NCBI GenBank assembly: GCA_019188255.1
Contig: JAETXT010000010.1
Location: 2,666,001-2,730,000, forward strand
Origin: Verticillium longisporum
Taxonomy: Eukaryota > Ascomycota > Sordariomycetes > Glomerellales > Plectosphaerellaceae
Direction of reading: 5' to 3'
DNA length: 64,000 nt
Every line of letters starts with the position of its first letter. Position 1 is the stretch's first letter. Positions 44,111 to 55,149 of the stretch are shown one piece after another. The notes under the pieces were generated by a model, which was not told the DNA's origin, did not search any database, and was given only the letters and a program-made list of their open reading frames with translations. The position numbers and the translations under genes were made by a program.

Positions 44111-47100
44111 ATGAAGAAAGACTCAAACGCGCCGCACGCTTCGAGCGGTTCGTCTACGCAGCCCGGACGCATAGACCCCGCTGTCAATGGCAATGTCCGC
44201 AATGCCGAGACGAAGGCCAAGCCAATTGGTGACGACGTCTGTGGTGGTCACGACGAGAAGAGTGGCAAGCTCGCTCAGTTCATGAAGTTGAGGAAAGCTT
44301 CCAAGCGACCGCTACCCAAAGATCATGGCGATGGTTCTTATGCTGTCGTCCCTGCACGCCCAGGTGTTGTCCAGAACCTCAAGGTTCTTCGGAAGCGAGG
44401 TACAGCGCATGGCTTCGATGACCTTGCACATCTGCTAACGTCGATATAGACATTCAGACACTGACAACGATGATCAAGGGTAAGCTCAAGGGCGAGAAGA
44501 TCAAGGATGACAAAACCATGATCATGGAATATGTCATTCAAATGGTAGCAAAGTTGCCACACAACTCCGGCCTCCGCGAGAAGCTTACGAACACGCTCAT
44601 CGAGGAGCTGTGGGACTCACTCGACCACCCGCCACTGCTGTTCGTCGGAGATGACTGGAAGTATCGCCGAGCAGACGGTTCGCACAACGTAGGTTCACTC
44701 ACGTCTCCAAGTCTCAGCCAGACTGCTGAAGCATGAACAGAACCCACTCTACCCCTGGCTGGGAGCTGCCGGACAGACATATGCGCGATCTGTTGCGCCC
44801 AAGAAGCCAACCCTTGCCGCCCTGCCTGACCCTGGGCTAATTTTTGATTCCGTCTTTGCTCGTAATGAGTACACGAAGCACCCGAACAATGTGTCCTCGA
44901 TTCTCTGGAACTGGGCAACCATCATCATTCACGGTACGTCTGCTCAGCTGACGCCTGGCGCTAAACCAACTGACATGATTAAGATCTTTTCTGGACCGAT
45001 TTCCGTGACATTCACAAGTCCAAAACCTCGTCCTATCTCGATCTCTCGCCCCTCTACGGCAGCAATCAAGACATGCAGGACACGATCCGCACCTTCAAGG
45101 ACGGTAAGCTCAAAGCTGACAGCTTTGCCGACAAGCGCCTCCTCGGCATGCCCCTGCCGTCAGCGTACTTCTCATCATGTTCAACCGCTTCCATAACCAT
45201 GTCGCCGAGAATTTGGCAGCTATCAACGAGGGCGGTCGCTTCACGCCGCCATCTCCTTTCCTCGAAGGCGAAGCGGCGGAGGCGGCGTCGAAGAAGTATG
45301 ATAACGATCTCTTCCAGACGGCCAGACTCGTCACGTCAGGACTGTACATCAACATCACGCTCGTGGATTATGTCCGCAATATTGTCAACCTGAACCGCAC
45401 TAACACTACCTGGACGCTCGACCCGAGGCAGGAGTCTGGCATACAAGTTGACACAGCTGAGGGAGCTGAGTCGGGGACTGGCAATATGGTCTCAGCCGAG
45501 TTCAACCTCTGCTACCGATGGCACTCGTGCATCTCAGATAAGGATGACAAGTGGATTCAGCAGTTCTACGGCGAGATTCTTGGCGGCCACCAGGGTGAAT
45601 TATCGCCCGCCGAGATGGGCAAGATCTTCATGCAATACGAGCGTACGTCTTTCCCCCGTAGCACGGATTCCAAAATTAACCTGACCAGGCTCGATCCCGG
45701 ATGACCCTATTGAGAGGACTTTTGGCGGATACAAGAGGGGCGAGAACGGCAAGTTCAGTGATGACGATCTCGTCGATTGCGTCAGCGCGTCGGTTGAAGA
45801 CCCTGCCGGTTCGTTCGGCGCACGTAATGTGCCCAAGGTTATGCGGCCAGTTGAAATCCTCGGCATGTTGCAAGCCAGAAAGTGGAACGTCGCCGGTGTA
45901 AGCTTTCCCCAGGCCCTCACATTTTGGTTCACTCACTAACGCCAGCAGCTCAACGAGTTCCGCAAGCATTTCGGCCTCAAGCCGTACGACAAGTTTGAGG
46001 ATATAAACTCGGACCCCAAGGTTTCTGAGGCACTGCGTAACCTGTACCAGAAACCGGATAACGTCGAGCTGTACCCCGGTATCGTCGCCGAGGAGGCCAA
46101 GTCGCCCATGGTGCCGGGCGTTGGTATCGCCCCCACGTACACCATCTCGCGTGTCGTGCTTTCAGACGCCGTATGCCTCGTCCGTGGCGATAGACATTAC
46201 ACCACTGATTACAACCCGCGGTACCTGACCAACTGGGGTTTTAATGAGGCCAACTACGACCTCAAGGTTAATCACGGCTGCGTCTTCTACAAGCTATTCA
46301 TCCGCGCGTTCCCGAACCACTTCAAGCACAACTCGGTCTACGCTCACTATCCCATGGTCATCCCCTCAGAAAATCACAAGATTCTGACGGACTTGGGCCG
46401 CGTCGACCTGTTCAACTTTGACCGGCCTGCGTTCACGCCACTGCGCGTCAACGTTACCTCCTACGGCGGAGCCCAGCACGTGCTGGAGAACAAGGCCGCG
46501 TACCGCGTCACATGGCACGAAGGTCTGGGAGCTCAGATGGATGAGGGCGGTCACAAGTTTATGCTCGCCGGCGACACCGACTTCCACGCCGGTCAGAAGC
46601 AGTGCATGGCGAGCCAACTGTACAAAACTGACTGGCACGCCGCCGTGCGCAAGTTCTACGCCGACATCACGGAGCAGCTCCTCCAAGAGAAGTCGTATAC
46701 CCTCGGAAACATCCGCCGCCGTCACGTCGACCTTATCCGGGACGTTGGTAACATCACGCACGTCCACTTCGCGTCGCGCGTCTTCAACTTGCCCCTCAAG
46801 ACAGCTGCCAACCCCAAGGGCGTCTACTCGGAGCAGGAGCTCTACCAGCTGCTGGCGGTCATCTTTGTTGGCATTTTCTTCGATTTGGACCCCGTCAAGT
46901 CGTTCCCGCTGCGACAGGCTGCGCGCGAGGCGTCGCAGACGCTCGGCAAGGTGATTGAGACGAACGTCAAGTTGGCGACGACGCTCGGCATCCGCGGTCT
47001 CTTCACAGGCAAGGCGGACAAGAACGATCCGCTTGCGGCGTACGGCACGAACCTCATCAAGGGACTCAAATCATCTGGTCTCAACGATTACGATATCGCG

Positions 47101-47863
47101 TGGAGTCAGATCCTCCCTACAGCGGGCGCCATGGTGCCCAACCAAGCACAAGTTGTAAGTTCCCTCGATGGCATGGATTTTCCTTTCCGTGGGACGTGGT
47201 ACTAACATGCCCCAGTTTGCTCAGGCGGTTGACTACTATCTATCGCCGGCCGGTGCCGCGCACATCCCTCAGATCCATGTCATCGCCAAGCAGCCGCCCA
47301 ATAAGGAGAACGACGCTCTCCTTCTCGGCTACGCCATGGAGGGTATCCGTCTCGCTGGCACTTTCGGCGCCTACCGCGAGGCCGCAGCCGACGACACGAT
47401 CATCGAGGATGACGGACGCCGCGTCGAGGTCAAGAAGGGCGACCGTGTCTTTGTCAGCTTTGTCGGCGCCGCGCGCGATGCCGCCCACTTCCCGAACCGG
47501 GAGGTCGCGGACCCACGCCGTCCGCTCGGGGCGTACATCCACTACGGCCTCGGGCCACACGCGTGCCTCGGCCGCGAGGCGAGCCAGGTCGCGCTCACGG
47601 AGATGTTCAGGGGTCTCTTTCGTAGGCGCAACGTCAGGAGGGAGCCGGGCCCGCAGGGCGAGCTCAAGAAGGTGCCGAGGCCCGGTGGGTTCTTCGTCTA
47701 CCTGAGGGAGGACTGGGGAGGCGTGTGGCCGTTCCCGTGTTCGATGAAGGTCATGTGGGACGAGGACGAGGTCGCCAACGGGGCCACGAACGGTGCTACG
47801 AACGGGGCCACGAATGGTCAAGAGGGGGCCACCTACGAGCCGAAGGACAAGGCGACGGCGTAG
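44111..47863 (+). CDS. Psi-producing oxygenase / linoleate diol synthase (Ppo), with an apparent 1-nt frameshift
   Basis: Two-domain enzyme: heme dioxygenase makes a fatty-acid hydroperoxide and a P450 domain isomerises it to a diol; the oxylipins govern sporulation in Aspergillus. Exons 44111-44399, 44450-44688, 44741-44933, 44984-45642, 45689-45897, 45949-47154 and 47216-47863. The summed length is one base short of 1,148 codons: frame is lost at CCCC 45151-45154, between RLLGMP and VLLIMFNRFHN, and one more C would restore it. Distal His is in IIIHD and proximal His in YRWHS. The P450 part has VPNQAQVF, matching the Asn-Gln motif of diol synthases, and the heme Cys in GLGPHACLG. The tail carries four NGAT-type repeats. 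Exon 6 could also start at 45946. Confidence 0.9.
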
Positions 47864-48552
47864 GGGGGATGTGTATGGGGCGGTTGCTGGAGAGCAAATT
47901 GTATGTCTGTCGTATGATATCCTGGAAGATTGACACTTGATGCGCGTTCGAAATTCGACGTTCTTGGTGCTCTTGTCTGTGTGAATGGTTGAATTGTCCG
48001 AGTGTTGTTCTGCCTCTTCGAGCGTGCCTGGTCTGTCCAGTTTGGTCCCCTTAATTAGGTCCCCATGATTAAGTCCCCTTGAAAAAAACGGGCCAGGATC
48101 GTCACATTTGATACCTTGACGTCAAGGCGGAGACGTCTTCTGGCTGAGGATGAGCGCTTGTCAAAGATCAACGCAGAGGCTGAAGGTGGTGGATCTCGTC
48201 GATTACGATCTTCCAAGGTGGAAAGCTCACGCTCATCATTATCAAATTCGAAAGAATATCGAGATTGCATGGCTGAATTTGCAGGAGTCGTTTCTCATCT
48301 TGTTTGAGAGGAATGTCTGATATGAGTATGGTGTGTGTACCATTTTTCAGACTCTATTTCACTTTGAAGACCATCCGCTTTCGCTTTCACCTGAGATGGG
48401 CAGTTACTTGATATAGAACGAACAGTTGTCGGTGGAATCGAAACACGGACAAAATAACGGCGAGAACTGAACAAGCCAATGTTTTCTAACGAGGCAATAT
48501 CTTACAAGCAAGCAGAATCCCTGGAAAGTTGCTCGTCATTCGAAAAAAGATT
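47864..48552. other. Intergenic, no gene recognised
   Basis: 690 bp between the Ppo gene and the tRNA, moderately AT-rich, with no ORF above 80 codons. Confidence 0.5.
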
Positions 48553-48678
48553 GGCTGCGGGTGGAATCGAACCACCGACCTCCCGGGGAAGAGAGAATGA
48601 TCTAGGTTCTAGGTCTGCGGAAGCGGAAGTTTTCTAGGGGGGAGAAACCCGGGCGCTCTACCACTGAGCTACGCAGCC
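48553..48678 (-). tRNA. tRNA with an intron of about 55 nt, anticodon uncertain
   Basis: Minus strand, 126 nt. Acceptor stem GGCTGCG/CGCAGCC pairs 7 of 7. The D arm is GCTC-AGTGGTA-GAGC and the T arm GGTGG-TTCGATT-CCACC. The anticodon stem CCCGG/CCGGG is split by an intron. T6 follows directly downstream (AATCTTTTTTCG), a good pol III terminator. The loop begins GTTTCT before the intron. In the standard register the anticodon would be TTC (Glu), but G at position 32 and T at 37 are unusual; shifting by one gives TCT (Arg). I leave the identity open. Confidence 0.88.
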
Positions 48679-48879
48679 TTGTTGGGGGGGCTCCCGGCGC
48701 ATTTTGTTCATGAAGGAATCGGAACGTCGCAGCAGGTCGGCGGAGAGGCCATCAGGGTGAAGCGCGTGACTGGTTGAGCCCATGAGGGTGCGGTTCGTTC
48801 TTGAATGTTCTAGCAATAGAAGCCAAAAATAAAACTTAAAAGAGAAAAGAAAAGGGGGGGGAGAAAACGCTGGGTCCCG

Positions 48880-49522
48880 TCATGCCTTGTACACAAAATC
48901 CTCGAGCTCCTTGTAGGCCGTCTCGAGGTCCTCGTTGATGATGACCTTGTCGTGGACGCCCGTCTCGGCGTAGGCCAGCTCGACCTTGGCCTGGGTCAGG
49001 CGCTTCTGGATGCTCGCCTCGGACTCGGTGCCGCGGCCGCGCAGGCGGCGCTCGAGCTCGTCGGCCGAGGGGGCGCGACGAAGACGTAGCGGGCGTCCAT
49101 GTCGCTCTTCTGGACCTGCTTGACGCCCTCCATCTCAATATCGAGCACGACGACCTTGCCCTTGGCCGTCTGGTCGGCAATGGTCTTCTTCGAGGTGCCG
49201 TAGAGGTTGTCGCCGAACTGGGCGCTGCAGAGGCATGTCAGCTCGGGACGAGGATGGGGGGCACGGAGACAGAGGGGAGGGGAACGCACTGCTCGACGAA
49301 GCCATCGTGTGCGATCAGGTCACGGAAGGCGTCCTTCGTGACGTAGTGGTAGTCGACGCCGTCCTGCTCGCCGGCGCGGGGTCCGCGGGTCGTGTGCGAG
49401 ACGGACAGGGTGAAGGTGTCGGGGTGACGCTGGAAGAGGAGCTTGAAGAGGGTGCCCTTGCCGACGCCCGAGGGGCCGGAGATGACGAGGGGCCGTCTGT
49501 CGGTAGGGAGTTCGGAGGCCAT
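48880..49522 (-). CDS. GUK1: Guanylate kinase, with an apparent 1-nt frameshift
   Basis: Phosphorylates GMP to GDP; essential in purine nucleotide supply, cytosolic. Minus-strand exons 49522-49290 and 49224-48880. P-loop GPSGVGKGT (16-24), then VSHTTRGPRAGEQDG and the GMP-binding YHYV. The junction reads FVEH-AQFGDNLYGTS, as in the family. After DARYVFVAP the frame is lost; the expected PSADELERRLRGRGTESE follows one frame over and runs to TGA at 48880-48882 (VIINEDLETAYKELEDFVY). Adding one C to the CCCCC run at 49069-49073 would restore a normal-length enzyme of about 192 aa. Because the gene is essential, a sequence error is more likely than a true mutation. Confidence 0.9.
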
Positions 49523-49906
49523 GGTGCTGCTAGGGAGAGCGAGGCGGCGAGGGGGAGCGCCGTGACGGGGGACGGGAGGTCGGATTGAGGGTCGAGGGAG
49601 GGCCGAGGTGACGCATCGCAGCATCCTAACAGAGGGAGGGGTCGGACGCCAGGTTGACGCTGGGGATTAGGATTTCTGTCGTGGGGGCTTGCCCAAATGT
49701 CGAGATCCACTGCCTAGCGTCGCGGGGCACATCCACGGCAGGCGTCACTGAGGACACGGACGGAAGGTGGGGTCGTTCGGCGGAACATCGGTCAGTAGAA
49801 TGGTGCCTGCCTCCCAAGCCTCCCAGGCCTACCTCTCTCTCTCTCTTTCGGGGGCTCCCTCTTTCAGGGGCAGGAACCACCTTGCTGACACATTCGTTGG
49901 CGCCTG

Positions 49907-49959
<53 letters not shown>

Positions 49960-51384
49960 GGGCAGGCACCATCTGTGCTGACTCATTCATTGGTGCCTGG
50001 CCTTCTCTCTCTCCAAGGCAATTCCCCCCACCAAAATACGAGACTCAGCCTCTGCCCATCGCCACGCCAGAGCCAAAAATACTTCTCCCCACGAGCATGG
50101 CAAATGGATACTCGGCACCGCTACGAATCGTCGGATACACCATCGACGCGCTATTATCTACTAACCTGTCCGCTCCCCTGAGGTCCTCATCACTGCAATC
50201 TGCAAACCGTTTTCTGCTGCGCCTCTCCTCTCGTGTCATTTCCGCTGCCGCGTGCTGACGCGGGCTGACCGCACCGCATCGTCTTTGATGATACCAAGAC
50301 CAGGGGCCTCCACCCCCCCTTGCGGTACCTCCCCGACCGGGACTGTTTCCAGCCCACCCCTGGCTGCGCCGCTCGTCCTTTTGCCATGGATTCTTTTGCC
50401 ATGGATCAATCGAGTCGAAGCACTCGGACCAGTGTCAGAGGCGGATCATCGGATCGACAAGTGGCCCGCATGGCGTCCGCTGCCACAGTCCATCAATCTA
50501 TCCATCGCCAAGACAATTACTAGTGTGTAAGGAAGGGGGGGGAAATACGATCGTCTTTAGATTCTCCCAGGGCCATGACGAAAGAAACAAGAAGCAGCAT
50601 CATCACACTCTGCGCTCGCACTCGGTCTTGCGATATGGTCGCCAAGCAACCGTCACTGCAGAGAATGGGCATGAGGAATTTCGGCTGTCACACGCAGGTT
50701 GCAAGAAATGTCTGACCCGACCAACCCATTGGACGAATCGAGGGCTGTCAATGCCATCCAAGGTGGTACCCCGAGGGATCGGGCTGCCAGGGGACGCCAC
50801 GGCGAAAGCCTACTTCGGGACTCGGCCAAGCGCTCGATCTTGTTGGTCGCCACCTCAGACACTCGTGTCAAGCGACGGGGTGTATGCGCGTCCCAAGGGG
50901 GGGGGGCGTCTGCTGCTTTCTGGTTTGGGGTGTCCGACGCAGAGCTGTGCCGCTGGTGAAGAGTTGATTTCCCCTGTGGAAACGTCTGGGCGCCCTAAAC
51001 AGCGAACGCCGTGCGTGTGAAGGCGTAGTTCCCGTGTTTATCATGAGACTTCCCCCCCGGTCCTCCCTGCCCACCCCCTCCCTCCCTCTATCACTTCAAT
51101 CATCCCTCCTCCTTGAGCACGGCGACGAATACGACGATAGTGACGCCGCTCCGATCGCTGCTGCGTACATCCTTCTTCTCCATTTAGTCCCTCACTCGCT
51201 TGGGGCCTACCATCTACCTGTCGACCCTCGCTTTCCCGGTTTCCATTCTACGTCCGGCTCCGTGTCCTGAATTCAAGACCAACAGCCTGCGCCTCCCACG
51301 CGGTACCTACCCACTCTATTCAGCAACATTTCTTTAAAAAAAAACAAAGAAAAAATCGACAAGGAAAAAGCAACACAAATCACC
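49523..51384. repeat. Intergenic with CT/CA microsatellite and a diverged direct repeat
   Basis: (CT)n runs at about 49833-49846 and 49909-49945, the second continuing as (CA)n to about 49959. Flanking them, about 49866-49914 and 49961-50010 are related direct copies (GGCAGGAACCACCTTGCTGA versus GGCAGGCACCATCTGTGCTG). No gene is recognised in the 1.9 kb. The last 100 bp before 51385 (CAACATTTC, A runs) is the leader of the GH72 gene. Confidence 0.7.
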
Positions 51385-52992
51385 ATGAAGACCACGGCTG
51401 TCGCATGCGCCCTCGCCGGTCTCGCCATTGGCTCTGCTTCTGCTGAGAGCCCGACCCCGACCGAGCGCCAGGCTCCTCACCGCGCCCGCGCCGTCCCCGT
51501 TGTCACGGTTTCCGGTAATGGTATGTATGCTAGACGTTCTTCCTTCCTCTTTTCGCATGGCTGCAGGCTCGTCCAGCGGCATGGCAATGCGCTCCATCAA
51601 GGCAGAGGCTAACCCGCGCCAGCTTTCTGGGCCAACGGTGAGCGCTTCATCATTCGCGGAATTGACTACCAGCCCGGTAGCTCCGGCAAGAACGATGATC
51701 CCATCGCCAACGTCAACACGTGCAAGCGCGATATCACCGAGTTCAAGCGCCTCGGCATCAACGCTGTCCGCATTTACAGTCTGGACAACTCGGCAAACCA
51801 CGATGAGTGCATGGGCCTGCTCGCCGACGCCGGCATCTACCTGATGGCCGATGTCAACAGCCCCAAGTACTCCATCAACCGTGACGACCCCGGACCCAGC
51901 TACAACGCCGCGTACCTGCAGTCCGTCTTTGCTACCGTCGAGGAGTTCGCCAAGTACGACAACACGCTCCTCTTCTTCTCCGGCAACGAGGTCATCTACA
52001 CGCTCAACACGACCACCTCGGCAGAGTACGTCAAGGCGACGACGAGGGATGTCAAGAACTACATGCGGGCCCGCGGTCTGCGCCAGATTCCCGTCGGCTA
52101 CTCGGCCGCCGACATCTCGGCCAACGTCTGGCAGGCCGCCAACTACTTCAACTGCGGCAGCGATGACGCCCGTAGCGATTTCTGGGCTTTCAACGACTAC
52201 TCTTGGTGCAACACGGACTTTTTGACGTCGGGCTGGAACCAGAAGGTTCAGAACTTCACCGATTACGGCATTCCCGTCTTGTAAGTGACCTCGCCCGACG
52301 CGTGCGAGGGTTGTCGGTGGCATCAGCACTAACATGGCGTAGCCTGTCCGAGTACGGCTGCAACACCAACGGTGAGCGCAAGTTCAACGAGATCGAGTCC
52401 CTGATGCACCCCAACACGACGGGCGTCTACTCAGGCGGCCTCATGTTCGAGTACACCATGGAGGAGAACAACTTTGGCATCATCGAGGTCAAGAACGGCA
52501 AGGTCGAGGAGCTTCCCGAGTTTGGGAACTTTGCCTCGGCCCTCAGCAAGTGGCCCATGCCCACGGCGGCCACGGCCCTGCACTCGACGACCCACGGCGT
52601 CGCCTGCCCGACATCGGCCTCCCTGTGGGAGGTGAACGAGAGCCTGCTGCCCAAGATGCCTCAAGAGGCCGAAAAGGTACGTCAAGAGCTCTCATGCATG
52701 ACGCATTCGCTGACTCAATTTTCCACAGTACATGGATGACGGTGCCGGCACAGGTCCCGGCCTCGACGGCGATGGCTCTCAGTGGAACGTCGACAGCGGC
52801 ACCGCCACGACGTCGGTCGCCAGCGGTACCCCCTCTCCCACCGGCCAGGGTTCCAGCAGTGGCGGCGGCGGCGGCAACAACGGTGGCAGCGGCAACGGCG
52901 AAAGCGCGGCCGCCGGCCTCGCTTCCCACGGCATGCTGTATGCCAGCTTTGCCGCCGCTGTGGGTACTATCATGGGTGTTATGTTCCTCTGA
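51385..52992 (+). CDS. GH72 beta-1,3-glucanosyltransferase (Gel/Gas family), GPI-anchored
   Basis: Cell-wall enzyme that cuts and rejoins beta-1,3-glucan chains. Exons 51385-51520, 51623-52280, 52343-52676 and 52729-52992 give 463 aa. Signal peptide 1-20 (MKTTAVACALAGLAIGSASA). The catalytic domain starts ANGERFIIRGIDYQPG. Glu168 (FFSGNEVIY) is the acid/base and Glu268 (FLSEYGCN) the nucleophile, the latter only after splicing at 52280/52343. YSWCNTDF and GLMFEY are further family marks. There is no Cys-rich X8/CBM43 module, so it is the short Gel1 type. A Ser/Gly-rich linker and a hydrophobic C-terminus (MLYASFAAAVGTIMGVMFL) indicate a GPI anchor. Confidence 0.96.
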
Positions 52993-53643
52993 GACGAGAG
53001 TTGTGTCGTTGAGTGTAAGAGAAGCGCGGTGTGACGGGAGTTTCGTTCATATTGTTTTCGTAAACGGTGGCCCCATTGTGTAAGCTGGGTGGGATGCAGC
53101 ATTGTTAAAAGGGATGTTTTGGAAAGGGTTCACTTCTGGCGTCCAAGTATACTGCCTGTTTTACGTATATAGGTCCAATACTTGTCGTCTCGCTCGTACC
53201 AGAGGTAAAGTCTCGCTCGTGCCAGAGGTCAAGTGTGCGCTCTGCATTCGAAGAGAAGAAGATGCGCGTGGGCACCCCGACATCGCAGACTGAGTCACCG
53301 CGAGAGGCGCTCAACCCCGGGAACAGCCTGACTCGTGCAGCCGACGACAACCGGCGCTCAGTTCCGCACTCGACCTTGGCCTCCGCCATGCGCCCTTCCG
53401 GGCCCGGCATGTACACATGGCCGCCCTCATCGCCGTCAACTATATAACGTACCCGATGTTAGGTGCAGCATTTCATCAGCATGGCCAAAAAGCATGTATC
53501 GCCTCACCGCGCGAATACCCGCCCCCTCCTCTCTCCGTCTCGCAACGAGAACCCACGCAACGCGACCCATCCACATTTCCGCACCCCGTCCCCGTGACCA
53601 GTCCGTCCGAGCAAGCACCAGCACTAGCAGCACCAGCAGCAAC
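52993..53643. other. Intergenic/leader, possible upstream in-frame start
   Basis: No separate gene is seen. From 53494 an ATG opens in the frame of the next gene and would add an Arg/Ser/Thr-rich extension (see that entry). Confidence 0.5.
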
Positions 53644-54003
53644 ATGGCGACAGCAGCGCCCCTCCCCTACCACAACAAGATCTTCACGTCGGCGTCCAAC
53701 ACGGCCAACGGCGAGGTCTCGTCGGCGACGCACTTCCACTACCGCCAGGAGGGCAAGATCGTGTGGGCCGAGTACGGCGGCGGGTCCATCGTCAAGGGGT
53801 TCCTCATCGCGACGGTGGCGGACGACGAGAGCCTCGACATGCGATACGAGCACGTCAACGTCGGCGGGGCGCTCATGACGGGGCGGTGCCGCAGCGTGCC
53901 GGAGCGGCTGGCGGACGGGAGGCTGCGGATGCACGAGACGTGGAGGTGGACGTCGGGGGATGGGACGGCGGGGGAGAGCATTGTGGAGGAGGTCAGGGAG
54001 TGA
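53644..54003 (+). CDS. Small conserved protein, family often auto-annotated 'n-acetylglutamate synthase'
   Basis: Intronless, 119 aa from ATG 53644. The pattern NGEVSSATHFHYRQEGKIVW, GGSIVKGFLIA, DMRYEHVN, LMTGRC and HETWRWTSGDGTAGES closely matches a small family widespread in Bacillus and Listeria that databases label n-acetylglutamate synthase. It has no acetyltransferase motif and is far too short for that enzyme, so the label should not be trusted. The repeated beta-strand pattern suggests a small barrel. ATG 53494 in the same frame would add 50 residues that look like a mitochondrial presequence (MYRLTARIPAPSSLRLATRT). Real function is unknown. Confidence 0.8.
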   Translation: MATAAPLPYHNKIFTSASNTANGEVSSATHFHYRQEGKIVWAEYGGGSIVKGFLIATVADDESLDMRYEHVNVGGALMTGRCRSVPERLADGRLRMHETWRWTSGDGTAGESIVEEVRE

Positions 54004-54537
54004 TTGTTACGGTCGGCTCCCGAGGGGCTTGGTGACAGCCCTCACTTGGTCGTCGGTGCCTTGCTGGCAGCTGTCCAATTGAGCTAAATGGATGCGTGCT
54101 GAATCAACGTGGGCTGCACTCATAGAGGTATAGGCCACAGGCCTATACTACGTCACGGGTATAACCCGTACCAGTGATCTGTGACGTGGGATTGAATGCT
54201 GTGGTTTCGGAGGTCTTGTTGCGAAGTCGACTCTCTTTTCAAGGTCAAGGTTAAGAGGCAATATTCGGAGGCGTCTACAGATTACTTTTGCTGTGGGTGA
54301 GGATGAATGTATCGGCTCTGGATTCGTAGTGCGACCTCACACTCTTGCTCGGTGACTGACCGGGCTCCGCTCCGGCGTCGGCCCCGCAACTGTAGCTTCT
54401 GGCTCCGTCAGCCCTCTGTGCACTCTGGCTCCATCAGCCCTCTGTGCACTCTGACCACAACATCGACAGCCGCCACGCCCGACCAACACGGCACTGGCAT
54501 CAAGCCGCACGCTGAGCACAGGACGCGCACGTCCATC
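54004..54537. promoter_or_regulatory. Intergenic with clustered hairpins and inverted TGACGT-type sites
   Basis: At 54128-54148 there is a perfect hairpin with 9-bp arms and a 3-nt loop (GTATAGGCC-ACA-GGCCTATAC). At 54155-54169 a second one has 6-bp arms (ACGGGT-ATA-ACCCGT). ACGTCAC at 54150-54156 and GTGACGT at 54181-54187 are inverted and contain the CRE-like TGACGT core bound by bZIP proteins. Role unknown; it may regulate the DUF167 gene 350 bp downstream. Confidence 0.45.
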
Positions 54538-54955
54538 ATGTCGTCGGCCCAATCCGCTCTGCGCTACGTGGCTGCCGCCAAGACGTCGTCCCGCGGCACC
54601 CTCCACCTCCGTTGCTACGTCAAGCCCGGCGCAGCAAAGGCCCGCGAGGGCGTCACAGGGCTTACGGAGGACGCAATCGAGATATGCGTGGCAGTCCAGC
54701 CGCGGCAGGGCGAGGCCAACAAGGCTGTGCTGCGGCTTCTCAGCGAGGCAAGTTCCATCTGAAGCGGCCCAGTCCTTCCAGGTACTTAGCGCAACGTCCG
54801 ACGCGGGACAGATACTCGGGGTTCCGAGGTCGGACTTTCAGGTTATCCAGGGTGCGAACAGCCGACACAAGACGGTTGCGCTGAGCGGCGTGGCGGATGG
54901 AGAGGAGGGAGTTTGCAGAGTGCTGGACATCCTGCGCCAGGAGGCCGCTGGTTGA
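54538..54955 (+). CDS. DUF167 (YggU-like) protein, spliced by a GC-AG intron
   Basis: Exons 54538-54747 and 54782-54955 give 127 aa, matching the DUF167/UPF0235 family (PF02594) in length and motifs: [38 protein letters not shown], and after splicing [20 protein letters not shown] and [11 protein letters not shown]. The donor is AG|GCAAGT, the consensus of the minor GC-AG class, and the acceptor is CCTTCCAG; the intron is only 34 nt, unusually short. Without splicing the protein would stop four codons into the intron. Function in eukaryotes is unknown. There is no targeting signal. Confidence 0.82.
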
Positions 54956-55149
54956 TGCATGTTGCCGGCACTTGCTGTGTGAGCGGTCCTTCACTTGTCA
55001 GCTTCATCTCGAGTGTATGCGCCGGGGTGTCCGTGGCGCGGGGGCTCGACATTGACAGGTGACTGAAGCCAGGAGAAAGGTGCAGGCGCCGCACGAAAGC
55101 TGGTCGCTGAAATATCACCTATGTAAGGTACTATGCGGGATACTTCATT

